This document shows positions 42,522 through 50,348 of a stretch of 64,000 nucleotides of DNA, one piece after another. How positions within the stretch are numbered: the first letter of the stretch is position 1; each line of letters opens with the position of its first letter. A program made the position numbers and the translations under genes. The notes under the pieces are model-generated. The model saw only the letters and a program-made list of their open reading frames with translations, had not been told where the DNA came from and made no database searches. The stretch is from Sporichthyaceae bacterium (lineage in GTDB: Bacteria; Actinomycetota; Actinomycetes; Sporichthyales; Sporichthyaceae): positions 1 through 64,000 of the forward strand of contig DATASX010000016.1 of NCBI GenBank assembly GCA_036269075.1, given 5' to 3'.

Positions 42522-43460
42522 TCAGGCGCGCGCGGCGATGCGGGCGGCGCGGGCGTCGCGGCGCTCGGCGAAGCGGGTCGCCGAGGAGTCGAGCTCGGCG
42601 AGGATCGCGTCCAGCTCATCGCGGGCCCTCTCGCCCTCGGGGCCGAACGACCGCTCCCAGACGTTCCAGAAGCGCAGGACCGGGAGCAGGACGTTGTCGC
42701 GGTGCTGCCGGATGTCGTAGATCCCGGCCAGCGCGATCTCCAGGGCCTTGCGCTGGAAGCCGGGCAGGTCGTAGCCGGGCATCTGGAACTTGCGCACGAC
42801 GTCGGTGATGGCGCGCATCGTGCTGTCCGGTGCGATCTCCAGCGACGCCTCGAGCAGCCGTCGGTAGAAGACCATGTGCAGGTTCTCGTCGGTCGCGATG
42901 CGGGAAAACAGCGCCTCGCCGATCGGGTCGCCGGTGGCCTTGCCGACGTTGCGGTGCGAGACCCGGGTGGCCAGCTCCTGGAAGGACACATAGGCGACCG
43001 AGGCGATCGCGTCGCCCGGGTTGTCGTTGGTGAAGCCGTCGGACATGTGGACCATGCGCTCGCGCTCCAGCGCGACGGGGTCGCAGGCACGAGTCACCAG
43101 CAGATAGTCGCGGATCGCCTGTCCGTGCCGACCCTCCTCCGCGGTCCACCGATGCACCCAGGCGCCCCAGGCGCGGTCGCGACCGAACAGCGTGGCGATC
43201 TCGAAGTGGTAGCTGGGGAGGTTGTCCTCGGTCAGCAGGTTGACAGCCAGCGCGGTGGCCACCGCGGGGTCGACCTTCGACTGCTCGCGGTTCCAGGCCT
43301 CGCCGCCCAGCGGGCCGTCGTAGGTGCGACCTTCGCCCCACGGGATGTACTCGTGCGGCATCCACTCCTTGGCCTGGGCCAGGTGACGTGCCAGCTCGGC
43401 CTCCACCACCGACTCGAGCTCGGTGAGGATCTCGATCTGCGTGAGTTCTGTCGTGGTCAC
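42522..43460 (-). CDS. Acyl-ACP desaturase (diiron, DesA-like)
   Basis: The 312-residue protein has the diiron ligands of soluble acyl-ACP desaturases: Glu in TEDNLPSYHFEIA, EEGRHGQAIRDYL (Glu-x-x-His), Glu in SFQELATRVSH, and DENLHMVFYRRLL (second Glu-x-x-His). It introduces a double bond into acyl-ACP with oxygen and reduced ferredoxin, as do DesA1/DesA2 in mycobacteria. No signal peptide or membrane segment is present, as expected. The start at 43460 is 85 bp downstream of the paired AGGTTACGC repeats (43545-43568), which may bind its regulator. Confidence 0.92.
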   Translation of the reverse strand: MTTTELTQIEILTELESVVEAELARHLAQAKEWMPHEYIPWGEGRTYDGPLGGEAWNREQSKVDPAVATALAVNLLTEDNLPSYHFEIATLFGRDRAWGAWVHRWTAEEGRHGQAIRDYLLVTRACDPVALERERMVHMSDGFTNDNPGDAIASVAYVSFQELATRVSHRNVGKATGDPIGEALFSRIATDENLHMVFYRRLLEASLEIAPDSTMRAITDVVRKFQMPGYDLPGFQRKALEIALAGIYDIRQHRDNVLLPVLRFWNVWERSFGPEGERARDELDAILAELDSSATRFAERRDARAARIAARA

Positions 43461-43785
43461 GACGCTCCCTGATTGCCGTTCTGCTTGCCGTTGTGCCCGG
43501 GCCGCCGGCGTCCGACCTGCCCGACACTGCGTGCTCTGCCAACTAGGTTACGCAACCGTAGGTTACGCGGGAACCGGTGGCCGGGTGAAGCTCCTCACCC
43601 GCCGAGCGCCAAGCGGCGCGACGGCATTACCGAAGGCTGCGAATACTGAACTGGATGGCGCTGCGTCCCCACCCGTGCACACACCGCGACGAAATTGAGC
43701 GAACGTCTCATGCGGCTGGAAAACCTGGTAAATGAACGTCAGCGAGGCGGGTGCAAATCGGTCGTTTGACGGGACGATCTCACCC
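43461..43785. promoter_or_regulatory. 325-bp upstream region of the desaturase with paired AGGTTACGC repeats
   Basis: Two direct copies of AGGTTACGC lie at 43545-43553 and 43560-43568, 15 bp apart, about one and a half helical turns. GGTTACGCAACC also has partial dyad symmetry. They lie 85-108 bp before the desaturase start, so they fit an operator or activator site. Nothing else is seen in this gap, which also has to hold the promoter for the small membrane ORF. Confidence 0.5.
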
Positions 43786-43965
43786 ATGCGAACTGAGCCG
43801 AGCCGCGCGGGCGGCACCTCGGTGGCCACGATCGAGGTCCTCGGCGCCGACAGGCGACTGAATCGGTCCTCCGTTCTGCTTGCGGGCATTGCAGTGCTGT
43901 GCGCGATCGCCACCATCACCTTCGGAATCTGGATGGCCGGGTACACACAAAGCCTGTACCACTGA
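43786..43965 (+). CDS. Possible small single-span membrane protein
   Basis: From ATG 43786 the ORF encodes 59 residues. After a polar start there is one hydrophobic segment (SVLLAGIAVLCAIATITFGIWMAGY) and a short tail. A longer in-frame start at 43732 is possible. I recognise no family. It lies alone between the desaturase promoter and the Mce-associated gene, which runs toward it. It could be a genuine small membrane gene or a chance ORF. Confidence 0.4.
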   Translation: MRTEPSRAGGTSVATIEVLGADRRLNRSSVLLAGIAVLCAIATITFGIWMAGYTQSLYH

Positions 43966-43996
43966 GCGCCTGTACCACTGAGCGCCGGGCCTGCGG

Positions 43997-44635
43997 TCAG
44001 AGCAGGTCGAGGGAACTGATCAACCATTTCCCATTGTGTTTCTCCAGCCCCATCTTCATCCGACTTCGGTCGACGCGTGGGGCAGTGGAATTCGTGTTCG
44101 TGACTGTTTGATCTACGAACAACAACACCGTTGCATGACTTGTGTCGCTGGCGACAACAGCAGTCTCAAGAACCTTCCCGGATGCCGTCGCCTTGAACTT
44201 CGCGATCAGGTCGCGCAGGGAGGCACTGGCCGCGGTGTACTCGGAGCGGAAGGACCCGGTCGACTCGTCGAGCACCTTCTGGAACTCCGCGTCGAGGTGC
44301 GAGAAGTCGTAGGTGGTCAGGTCGACCGCGTAGTTGGTCGCGGTGACGATCGCCTGCCGGCGCGCGTCGTCGTCCGCGTGCTCGTCACGTAGCCGCAACG
44401 TTTGCAGGACGGTAAGCACGACCGCCGCCACTCCGACGGCCGCCGCCGCCGGCACCACCAGCCGACGCCAGGGCACCCGGCGACCCGGCTTGGCCGGCTC
44501 CGCCGCCGACGGCGTGGGCTCGGCCGGCGGGGCCGGGCTCGATGCGTGCGGGGCCTCGGCAGCCGGGCTCGCCTCCGGTCCGGCCGGGGACTGGTGCGGG
44601 ACCGCCGGACCGCCACCGGAATTCGACTCGCTCAC
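43997..44635 (-). CDS. Mce-associated membrane protein
   Basis: Starting at GTG 44635 the product is 212 residues. A Pro/Ala-rich cytoplasmic tail of ~70 residues is followed by one membrane span (LVVPAAAAVGVAAVVLTVLQTL) and a ~130-residue outside domain (ATNYAVDLTTYDFSHLDAEFQKVLDESTGSFRSEY…). This is the VirB8-like layout of Mam/Mas proteins encoded after mceF, which stabilise Mce transporters. It begins with a GTGA overlap on the 81-bp mini-ORF 44632-44712 and is the last gene of the mce operon. Confidence 0.88.
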   Translation of the reverse strand: MSESNSGGGPAVPHQSPAGPEASPAAEAPHASSPAPPAEPTPSAAEPAKPGRRVPWRRLVVPAAAAVGVAAVVLTVLQTLRLRDEHADDDARRQAIVTATNYAVDLTTYDFSHLDAEFQKVLDESTGSFRSEYTAASASLRDLIAKFKATASGKVLETAVVASDTSHATVLLFVDQTVTNTNSTAPRVDRSRMKMGLEKHNGKWLISSLDLL

Positions 44636-44712
44636 CGGCGGACCGTCCATTCCCGGTGCGGGTCGAAGGTGGCCGTCACTGTGACATCGGTTCGCTCGCT
44701 GCGCTCGTTCAT
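44632..44712 (-). repeat. MIRU-like 81-bp coupled mini-ORF, copy C (before the Mce-associated gene)
   Basis: This is a 26-codon ORF starting ATGAACGAGCGCAGCGAGCG (peptide MNERSERTDVTVTA) and ending with two arginines. Its TGA overlaps the GTG start of the Mce-associated gene as GTGA. Its start lies 60 bp after the mceF stop, so only the downstream end is coupled. It is about 86% identical to copy A (18832-18912). Confidence 0.8.
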
Positions 44713-44772
44713 GCGCCTCCTTGGGGGAGGATTCTGCCTCGCCCGCGCCTCAACCGCGCAACGCCGCTCGCG

Positions 44773-46047
44773 TCACTGGCGCAGCAACGCCAGCAGCAGC
44801 GCCAGCACGGCGGCCTCGGTGCCGGCGCCGCGGACGGTGGCCAGGTTCAGTCGTGAGCCGTTCGGCAGCGCCACCATGTCGGTGCTCGGGTCGTAGGAAG
44901 CCACGGCGGTCGAGCCGGTGACGTCCGGGCCCAGGTTCGCCCCGGGGCCGGACGGCGAGGGCCGCGGCGCGTTCTGGGCCCCGCGCGCCGCCACGCCAGG
45001 GGTGGTCTTGTCGGTGCACACCCGGTTCAGGTCCGCCGGGTGCCGGGTGGCGTCCACCGGGGTGCGCCGCGGCGTCCCGTAGTTGCAGGTCGGGTTTCCG
45101 GTCAGGTGCAACTCCGTCATGAAGTTGCCGTCCTTGACGGTGGTCCGCAGCCCCGCGGTGGCCTGCGGGAACGCGATCAGCAGCGCGTTGAGCGCGGGGA
45201 TCCGGGCCGCGATCAGGCTGCCCGGGGTGACCAGGTTGCCCAGCAGCGTGGAGATCGGGTTGGTCAACTGGGTGACGAAGCTGTCGAGGTCGCCGACGAA
45301 GCCGGGGCCCGAGGCCAGCAGCTTGTCGATCGTTGGGTCGGTGGCCGCCAGCTGCTCGGTCAGCCCGCGCAGTGCCGTGTTGAACTTCGCGAACTCCCCC
45401 GACAGGTCGTTGCCGGTGTCCACATCGGTCTTGCCGTTGTTCAGCACGTTGTTCAGCGACGGCAGGTCCTGCTGGGCCGCGGCCAGGATCTTGTCGGAGT
45501 TCTCGATGATCCCGGCCATCGCCGGCCCGGTCCCGCTCAGCGCCGTCGCCAGTTCGCTGACCACGGTGTTCAGATCAGCGGTGTCGAACTGGTCGAGCAG
45601 GCGCGACACGTCGCGGATCACGACCGGGACCGTGAGCGGGACGCTCGTGCGGTCCTGGGTGATCACGCTGCCGTCGTGCAGCATCGGCCCGGTGGCCACC
45701 CGCGGTCGCAGGTCGACGAACTGCTCACCGGCCGGTGAAAGGTCGGCGACCACCGCGTCGAGGTCGGCCGGGATCTTCGTGCCCTCGTCGATCCGCAGCG
45801 CCGCGACGACACCGTTGGGCACCAGCTTCAGCGAGGTGACCTGCCCGACGAGCTTGCCGCGGTAGGTGACCTCCGAACGCGGGTACAGGCCGCCGGAGGT
45901 GCCCAGCTGCATGCTCACGCCGAACGGGTGCCGGGCCAGTTGCAGGCGCAGGATGTTGAAGCCGACGTGGTAGACGCCGACGACCAGCACCAGCGCGACG
46001 GCCAGGTTCGCCAGTAGGTTCCCGCGCCGACGCAGGAAGGTCATCAT
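44773..46047 (-). CDS. mceF: MceF-type MlaD/Mce substrate-binding protein
   Basis: The 424-residue protein has an N-terminal membrane anchor (LLANLAVALVLVVGVYHVGF), an Mce/MlaD domain (GLYPRSEVTYRGKLVGQVTSLKLVPNGVVAALRI, DLSPAGEQFVDLRP) and a long helical tail (GLTEQLAATDPTIDKLL). The C-terminus is unstructured and rich in Thr, Pro and Ser, and ends in a hydrophobic stretch. Order and overlap identify it as the sixth Mce protein. It starts at ATG 46047, sharing ATGA with the mceE stop. With the other Mce proteins it builds the lipid-transport tube in the cell envelope. Confidence 0.9.
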   Translation of the reverse strand: MMTFLRRRGNLLANLAVALVLVVGVYHVGFNILRLQLARHPFGVSMQLGTSGGLYPRSEVTYRGKLVGQVTSLKLVPNGVVAALRIDEGTKIPADLDAVVADLSPAGEQFVDLRPRVATGPMLHDGSVITQDRTSVPLTVPVVIRDVSRLLDQFDTADLNTVVSELATALSGTGPAMAGIIENSDKILAAAQQDLPSLNNVLNNGKTDVDTGNDLSGEFAKFNTALRGLTEQLAATDPTIDKLLASGPGFVGDLDSFVTQLTNPISTLLGNLVTPGSLIAARIPALNALLIAFPQATAGLRTTVKDGNFMTELHLTGNPTCNYGTPRRTPVDATRHPADLNRVCTDKTTPGVAARGAQNAPRPSPSGPGANLGPDVTGSTAVASYDPSTDMVALPNGSRLNLATVRGAGTEAAVLALLLALLRQ

Positions 46048-47048
46048 CGCCGCCCCCGCATCATCTGATGCAGGCTCAGATCCGGCCCGGCGGTGCCGAC
46101 GCCGATCGCGGACGGCGAGAACTGGGCGTCGCCGGACAGGTAGTCGCCGGGCGTGGCCTTGTCGAAGAATTTCCCGAACGTCACCAGCTGGCTCAACGTC
46201 GGGCCGATGTCCTTCGAGACCGAGATCAGCGCGTCCAGGACCGGTTGGGCGGACTTGAGCGCGGAGATGATGTCGGCGCTGGTGGCCTTGACCACCCGGT
46301 CGCCGACCTTGCCGAGTTGGGCCAGCTGGGACAACAGCTTGCTGAACTTGTCGGTCTGGTCGGCCAGCAGCTTGGCCGCGGGCGCGGCGTCGCGCAACGC
46401 CGCGTCCAGGGTCGCCTTCCGGTTGACCAGCGTGCCGGCCAGGCTGTCGAGGGCTACCAGCGTCTTGTCGATGTCGGCGCTGCGCGAGTCCAAGGCGCTC
46501 AACGTGTCGTTCAGCGACTTCAACAGCGCACGCGGGTCGCCGTGGTCGCCCTGGATCACCTTCTGCAGTTCGACCGCGATCGTCCGCAGTTGGCCCAGGC
46601 CACCTCCGGTGATCAGCACCGAGGCCGCCGCGAGCATGTCCTCGACGCTGGCAGCAGTGTTGGTCGCCGCGGTCGCGAGCACCGCGCCGTCGGTGAGCTG
46701 GTGCGGACCCTTGCCCGGGTCGATGTCGACGAAACCCTCACCCAGCGGGGTGGTCAGGCGCAGCTGGGCGGTGGCCGCATCGGTGATCACGACCTTGCGC
46801 GGGATCCGCATCCGCACGTCGGCGACGAAGTTGTGGGTGCTGATGTTCTCCACCCGACCGACCTCGACGCCCCCGACCCGGACGTGCGCGCCGTCGGGCA
46901 GGTTCAGCGCGTCGGCGAACTGGGCGGTGATCTCGTAGGTGTCGCCGGAGACTCCTCCGCCGGGCCGAGGCAGGTCGAATATGGTCGGCCCGCACCCGGC
47001 CAAGGTGGTCAGCGCCACTCCGCCGGCCAGCAGGCCTGCCCGGTTCAT
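46044..47048 (-). CDS. mceE: MceE-type lipoprotein
   Basis: The 334-residue protein starts with a lipoprotein signal (LLAGGVALTTLAGC), the lipobox Cys being about residue 19. An Mce domain follows (PDGAHVRVGGVEVGRVENISTHNFVADVRMRI, TTPLGEGFVDIDPG), then long helices (RKATLDAALRDAAPAAKLLADQTDKFSKLL). In Mce operons the fifth protein is the lipid-anchored one, which fits. Its ATG overlaps the stop of the 81-bp mini-ORF (ATGA), and its stop overlaps the start of mceF. Confidence 0.92.
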   Translation of the reverse strand: MNRAGLLAGGVALTTLAGCGPTIFDLPRPGGGVSGDTYEITAQFADALNLPDGAHVRVGGVEVGRVENISTHNFVADVRMRIPRKVVITDAATAQLRLTTPLGEGFVDIDPGKGPHQLTDGAVLATAATNTAASVEDMLAAASVLITGGGLGQLRTIAVELQKVIQGDHGDPRALLKSLNDTLSALDSRSADIDKTLVALDSLAGTLVNRKATLDAALRDAAPAAKLLADQTDKFSKLLSQLAQLGKVGDRVVKATSADIISALKSAQPVLDALISVSKDIGPTLSQLVTFGKFFDKATPGDYLSGDAQFSPSAIGVGTAGPDLSLHQMMRGRR

Positions 47049-47125
47049 CGGTGCGCCTTCGTTGGCAGGTGACCGGTCGGCATCAGCTGAGACTGTGACA
47101 TGGATTCACTCGCAAGCTCGCTCAT
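47045..47125 (-). repeat. MIRU-like 81-bp coupled mini-ORF, copy D (mceD to mceE junction)
   Basis: The ATG (47123-47125) overlaps the mceD stop as ATGA, and the TGA (47045-47047) overlaps the mceE ATG as ATGA. It spans exactly 26 codons plus stop. It begins ATGAGCGAGCTTGCGAGTGA and contains CCATGTCACAGT, shared with copy A, but its peptide differs because a one-base indel changes the frame. The ORF length is still 81 bp. Confidence 0.8.
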
Positions 47126-48177
47126 CGGTGCGGCCAGGACGCGGAGAACGACCCGATCGGCTTGCCCGCGTTGGCGCACAGGAACGGCCCGAAGCTGTCG
47201 CAGAACTGCTGCGCCACCACGGGGTTGAGGATGTTGGCCGCGGCCGAGGCATTCGCCCGCATCCGATGGTCGGCCGGGTTGATCGCCTGCGCCAGGTTCT
47301 GGAACGTCAACGGCAGCACGTCGAGCGCCTCGGTCAACGCGCCCTTGTGCGCGTTGATCACCGAGAGCACGTTGCTCAGGTCGCCGACGGTGGTGCCGAA
47401 CGCGGCCTGATTGCTCTTCACGAACGACGAAACCTCACCGAGCGCAGTGGCCAGCGCGGAGACGGTGTCGTTGAGGTTCTTGCCGTTGTCGGAGAGCAGC
47501 TGGGTTGCGGCGGTGACGTTCTTGGCGAACTGACGGACCGTCGTATCGTTCTGGGCGAAGGCTGCGGTGAGCCCGTCCAGACTGTGGATCAGCCCGGAGA
47601 TGTTCACGCTGTTCTCGGCCAACGTGCCCAACGCGGCCGAGAGGCCCTGGATGCTCTGGTGGATCGCGGAGCCGTTGCCCTTGAGGTTGGTGGCGCCCAC
47701 GTGCAGCGCGTCGCGGATCGCGGCAACCGTCGCCTGGTCGCCGTTCAGGCTGTTCGACAACGTGTCCAGCGAGCGCACGATCCGGTCGAACTCGACCGGG
47801 GTCCGGGTACGGGCCAGCGGGATCTCGGTGCCCGAGGTCAGGGTCGGCCCGGAGGTCCAGGCCGGGGTCAGTTCCACGTACCGGTCGGTGATGACGCTGG
47901 GCGGGATGATCAGCGCCTGCGCGCCGGCCGGGATCTTGAAGTCGCTCGGGACGCTCATCCGGACCAGCACCGAGGTGCCCTGCGGCTTGACGTCGGTGAC
48001 CCGGCCGATCGGCACGCCGAGCACATCGACCCGGTTGCCCGGGAACAGACCGACGGACTCGGTGAACCGGGCCGAGATCGTCATGGTGTCCGAGACGAAC
48101 GGCAGGCACGCGGTCGTGCCCAGGCACAGTCCGGCCACGGTCAGGGCGCTCGCGGCAACCCGCTGACGGCGCGTCAT
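47122..48177 (-). CDS. mceD: MceD-type substrate-binding protein
   Basis: From ATG 48177, overlapping the mceC stop (ATGA), it encodes 351 residues. A hydrophobic N-terminus ends in LCLGTTAC, so it may also be lipid-modified, although the lipobox is not ideal. The Mce domain shows FPGNRVDVLGVPIGRVTDVKPQGTSVLVRMSV and VITDRYVELTP. A long helical part follows (SVNISGLIHSLDGLTAAFAQND). It forms part of the same lipid transporter as its neighbours. Its own stop overlaps the mini-ORF at 47045-47125. Confidence 0.9.
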   Translation of the reverse strand: MTRRQRVAASALTVAGLCLGTTACLPFVSDTMTISARFTESVGLFPGNRVDVLGVPIGRVTDVKPQGTSVLVRMSVPSDFKIPAGAQALIIPPSVITDRYVELTPAWTSGPTLTSGTEIPLARTRTPVEFDRIVRSLDTLSNSLNGDQATVAAIRDALHVGATNLKGNGSAIHQSIQGLSAALGTLAENSVNISGLIHSLDGLTAAFAQNDTTVRQFAKNVTAATQLLSDNGKNLNDTVSALATALGEVSSFVKSNQAAFGTTVGDLSNVLSVINAHKGALTEALDVLPLTFQNLAQAINPADHRMRANASAAANILNPVVAQQFCDSFGPFLCANAGKPIGSFSASWPHR

Positions 48178-49181
48178 TTCTTGCCCGCATTCGGGACGCA
48201 CTTCTGCTGCGGCCCGCAGAGCATGGAGTCCGGGAAGATCGCGTCCGGGCCGTTGATGTCGAGGTAGGGCCCGTTACCTGCGCTGTTGGCGAAGTAGCGG
48301 CCGGCCGGGCCGAGCAGGATCCCGATCTGGTTCAGCGCCGCGTCGTTGTTCTTCAGCACCTCCAGGACCACGTTCAGGTGGGCGAGCATCGGCCCGATCG
48401 TCGCCTTGTTGTCCCGCACCAGGCCGGTCAGTTGCACGGCCAGGTCGCGGGATTCGGTCAACAGCGCGGTGATCGCGGCCCGGCGCTTGGCGACCGCGTC
48501 GAGGATCAGGCTGGCCTGCTTCATCAGGTCGACGAGGGTGTCGCGGTTGAGGTTGAGGTTTGCCGTGACCGCGTCGGCGTCCTTGATCAGTGTGTCCAGT
48601 TCGCCGCGCCGCTTGACCACGACATCGGACAGGCGGGCGATGTTCGCGAAGGCCTGACCGGTCAGCGCCGGGGTGTTGCGGAAGTCGTCGGCGAGCACCT
48701 TCAACGCGGCCTGCAGTTTCGCGCCGTCCAACTTCTCCAGCGCGGTGCCGCCGGCCGCGACGATGTCCTGGACCTCGAACGGCACGGTCGTGTTGGCCAA
48801 CGGGATCGTGTGCTTGGGCAGGGTGCCGGTACCGGCCGGGCTCAACGACAGGAAGTGGTTGCCCAGCAGGGTGGCGACCTTCACCTCGGCGGTCGTGGCG
48901 CTGCCCAGGTGCACGTTCTTGTCGATTCGGAGGTCGGCCAGCACGATCGCCCGGGTCACCCGCAGGTCGGAGACCTTGCCGACCGGGACCCCGGCGACCC
49001 GGACCTCGTCGCCGGTGGTCAGGCCGCCGGCCTCGGGCAGTTCGGCGTGGTAGGTCGATTTGCCCAGCGCGAATCCGGAGGGCACGAACAGCGCTGCGAC
49101 CATCGCGACCACGATCGCGACCGTGATCGCCCCGATGGACCGAGCGCTGAGCGAGGCCAGGAACCTACGCACTCTCGTCAC
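48174..49181 (-). CDS. mceC: MceC-type substrate-binding protein
   Basis: I chose GTG 49181 because it overlaps the mceB stop as GTGA; another GTG lies two codons upstream. The product is 335 residues. One membrane anchor (SIGAITVAIVVAMVAALFVPSGFAL) leads into an Mce domain (GLTTGDEVRVAGVPVGKVSDLRVTRAIVLADLRI, VATLLGNHFLSLSPAG) and a helical tail (KRAAITALLTESRDLAVQLTGLVRDN). It is the third Mce subunit of the transporter. Confidence 0.9.
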   Translation of the reverse strand: MTRVRRFLASLSARSIGAITVAIVVAMVAALFVPSGFALGKSTYHAELPEAGGLTTGDEVRVAGVPVGKVSDLRVTRAIVLADLRIDKNVHLGSATTAEVKVATLLGNHFLSLSPAGTGTLPKHTIPLANTTVPFEVQDIVAAGGTALEKLDGAKLQAALKVLADDFRNTPALTGQAFANIARLSDVVVKRRGELDTLIKDADAVTANLNLNRDTLVDLMKQASLILDAVAKRRAAITALLTESRDLAVQLTGLVRDNKATIGPMLAHLNVVLEVLKNNDAALNQIGILLGPAGRYFANSAGNGPYLDINGPDAIFPDSMLCGPQQKCVPNAGKK

Positions 49182-50194
49182 TTGCACACCGCCGAGTTCG
49201 AGCCGCTCGCGGCGAACTGCTGCGGCTTGCTGCCCGCGAACGTGTAGTACACGTTGCAGAGGTAGAGGTTGGTCCAGGACCCGTACTGCATGATCCGGGT
49301 GAACGAGGACAGCGCGACCGGCAGGCCCTGCACGGCCTGCCCGAACGCGGTCGCCGACGCGGCGTAGGTGCCCGCGACCGAGTCCAGGCGAGTCAGGTCG
49401 GCCTTCAGCTGCGGCCGGATGTCCCGCAGCAGCGCGGTGGTCGCGGTGGTCAGGCCCGCCAGGGCGTCGATCGAGCCGCCGATCTGGTCGCGGTCGGCGG
49501 CAGTCGCGGCGACGAGGCGGTGCAACTGCCCGATCAGGTCGTCGACCTGGGTGTTGCGTTGGCCCACGTCGGACAGCACCGTGGCGAAGTTGTCGATGAC
49601 CCGCCCGATCAGCTGGTCGCGATCCGCAAGATGCCCGGTCAGGTCCGAAGCGGTCTTCAGCAGGTTGACCAGGCTGCCGCCCTCGCCCTGCAGGACCGAG
49701 ACGATCGAGGAGGCCAGCTTGTTGATGTCGTCCGGGGAGATCACCTCGAACAGCGGCTGGAAACCGTTGATGACCACGGTCAGGTCCAGGGCGTCCTCGG
49801 TGGCGGCCTGCGGGATCCTGGCCCCGGACGGCAGCGCGGTCGCCGCCCCGGTACCGGGCAGCAGCGCCAGGAACCGTTGCCCGATCAGGTTCTGGTAGCG
49901 GATCGCGATACGGGTGTTGTTGAGCACCGGTTGGCTGCGGTTGACCGTGAAGCCGACCTTCGCGACCGTGCCGTCGAGGCTGACGCTGTCGACCCGGCCG
50001 ACCCGGACCCCCGCCACCCGCACGTTGTCACCGGAGTGCAGGCCGGAGGCGTCGTCGAACATCGCGGTGTAGTGGCTGGTCGACGAGCCGAGCGCGTTGG
50101 TCAGCGTGTTGTAGAGCAGTAGCGCGATCATCCCGGAGATCACCGCGAAGATCGCCAGCCGCACCGCTGAACCACGCACGGTCGCGGCCTTCAC
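49178..50194 (-). CDS. mceB: MceB-type substrate-binding protein
   Basis: The 338-residue product starts at GTG 50194, overlapping the stop of the second tandem mini-ORF. A membrane anchor (LAIFAVISGMIALLLYNTL) is followed by an Mce domain (GLHSGDNVRVAGVRVGRVDSVSLDGTVAKVGFTV, IRYQNLIGQRFLALLPG) and long helices. A C-terminal Cys pair (LCNVYYTFAG… AVCK) may form a disulfide outside the cell. It is the second Mce subunit. Confidence 0.9.
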   Translation of the reverse strand: MKAATVRGSAVRLAIFAVISGMIALLLYNTLTNALGSSTSHYTAMFDDASGLHSGDNVRVAGVRVGRVDSVSLDGTVAKVGFTVNRSQPVLNNTRIAIRYQNLIGQRFLALLPGTGAATALPSGARIPQAATEDALDLTVVINGFQPLFEVISPDDINKLASSIVSVLQGEGGSLVNLLKTASDLTGHLADRDQLIGRVIDNFATVLSDVGQRNTQVDDLIGQLHRLVAATAADRDQIGGSIDALAGLTTATTALLRDIRPQLKADLTRLDSVAGTYAASATAFGQAVQGLPVALSSFTRIMQYGSWTNLYLCNVYYTFAGSKPQQFAASGSNSAVCK

Positions 50195-50271
50195 CGCCGC
50201 GCCTCCGTATGCCGGTGCCGGTTCGCCGTGGTGTACGCCGTCCCTACGGTTCGCTCGCTGCGCTCGCTCAC
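50191..50271 (-). repeat. MIRU-like 81-bp coupled mini-ORF, copy E2 (just before mceB)
   Basis: The GTG (50269-50271) overlaps the stop of copy E1 as GTGA, and its TGA (50191-50193) overlaps the mceB GTG as GTGA. The peptide begins VSERSERTVGTAYTTANR and ends with two arginines. It differs from E1 at only about three of 81 bases, so this is a recent tandem duplication. Confidence 0.85.
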
Positions 50272-50348
50272 CGCCGCGCCTCCGTGCGCCGGCGCCGGTT
50301 CGCCGTGGTGTACGCCGTCCCTACGGTTCGCTCGCTGCGCTCGCTCAC
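50268..50348 (-). repeat. MIRU-like 81-bp coupled mini-ORF, copy E1 (just after mceA)
   Basis: The GTG (50346-50348) overlaps the mceA stop as GTGA, and its TGA overlaps the start of E2. The unit is again exactly 26 codons plus stop, beginning GTGAGCGAGCGCAGCGAGCG. Together E1 and E2 form an unbroken chain of overlapping stop and start codons from mceA to mceB. Confidence 0.85.
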
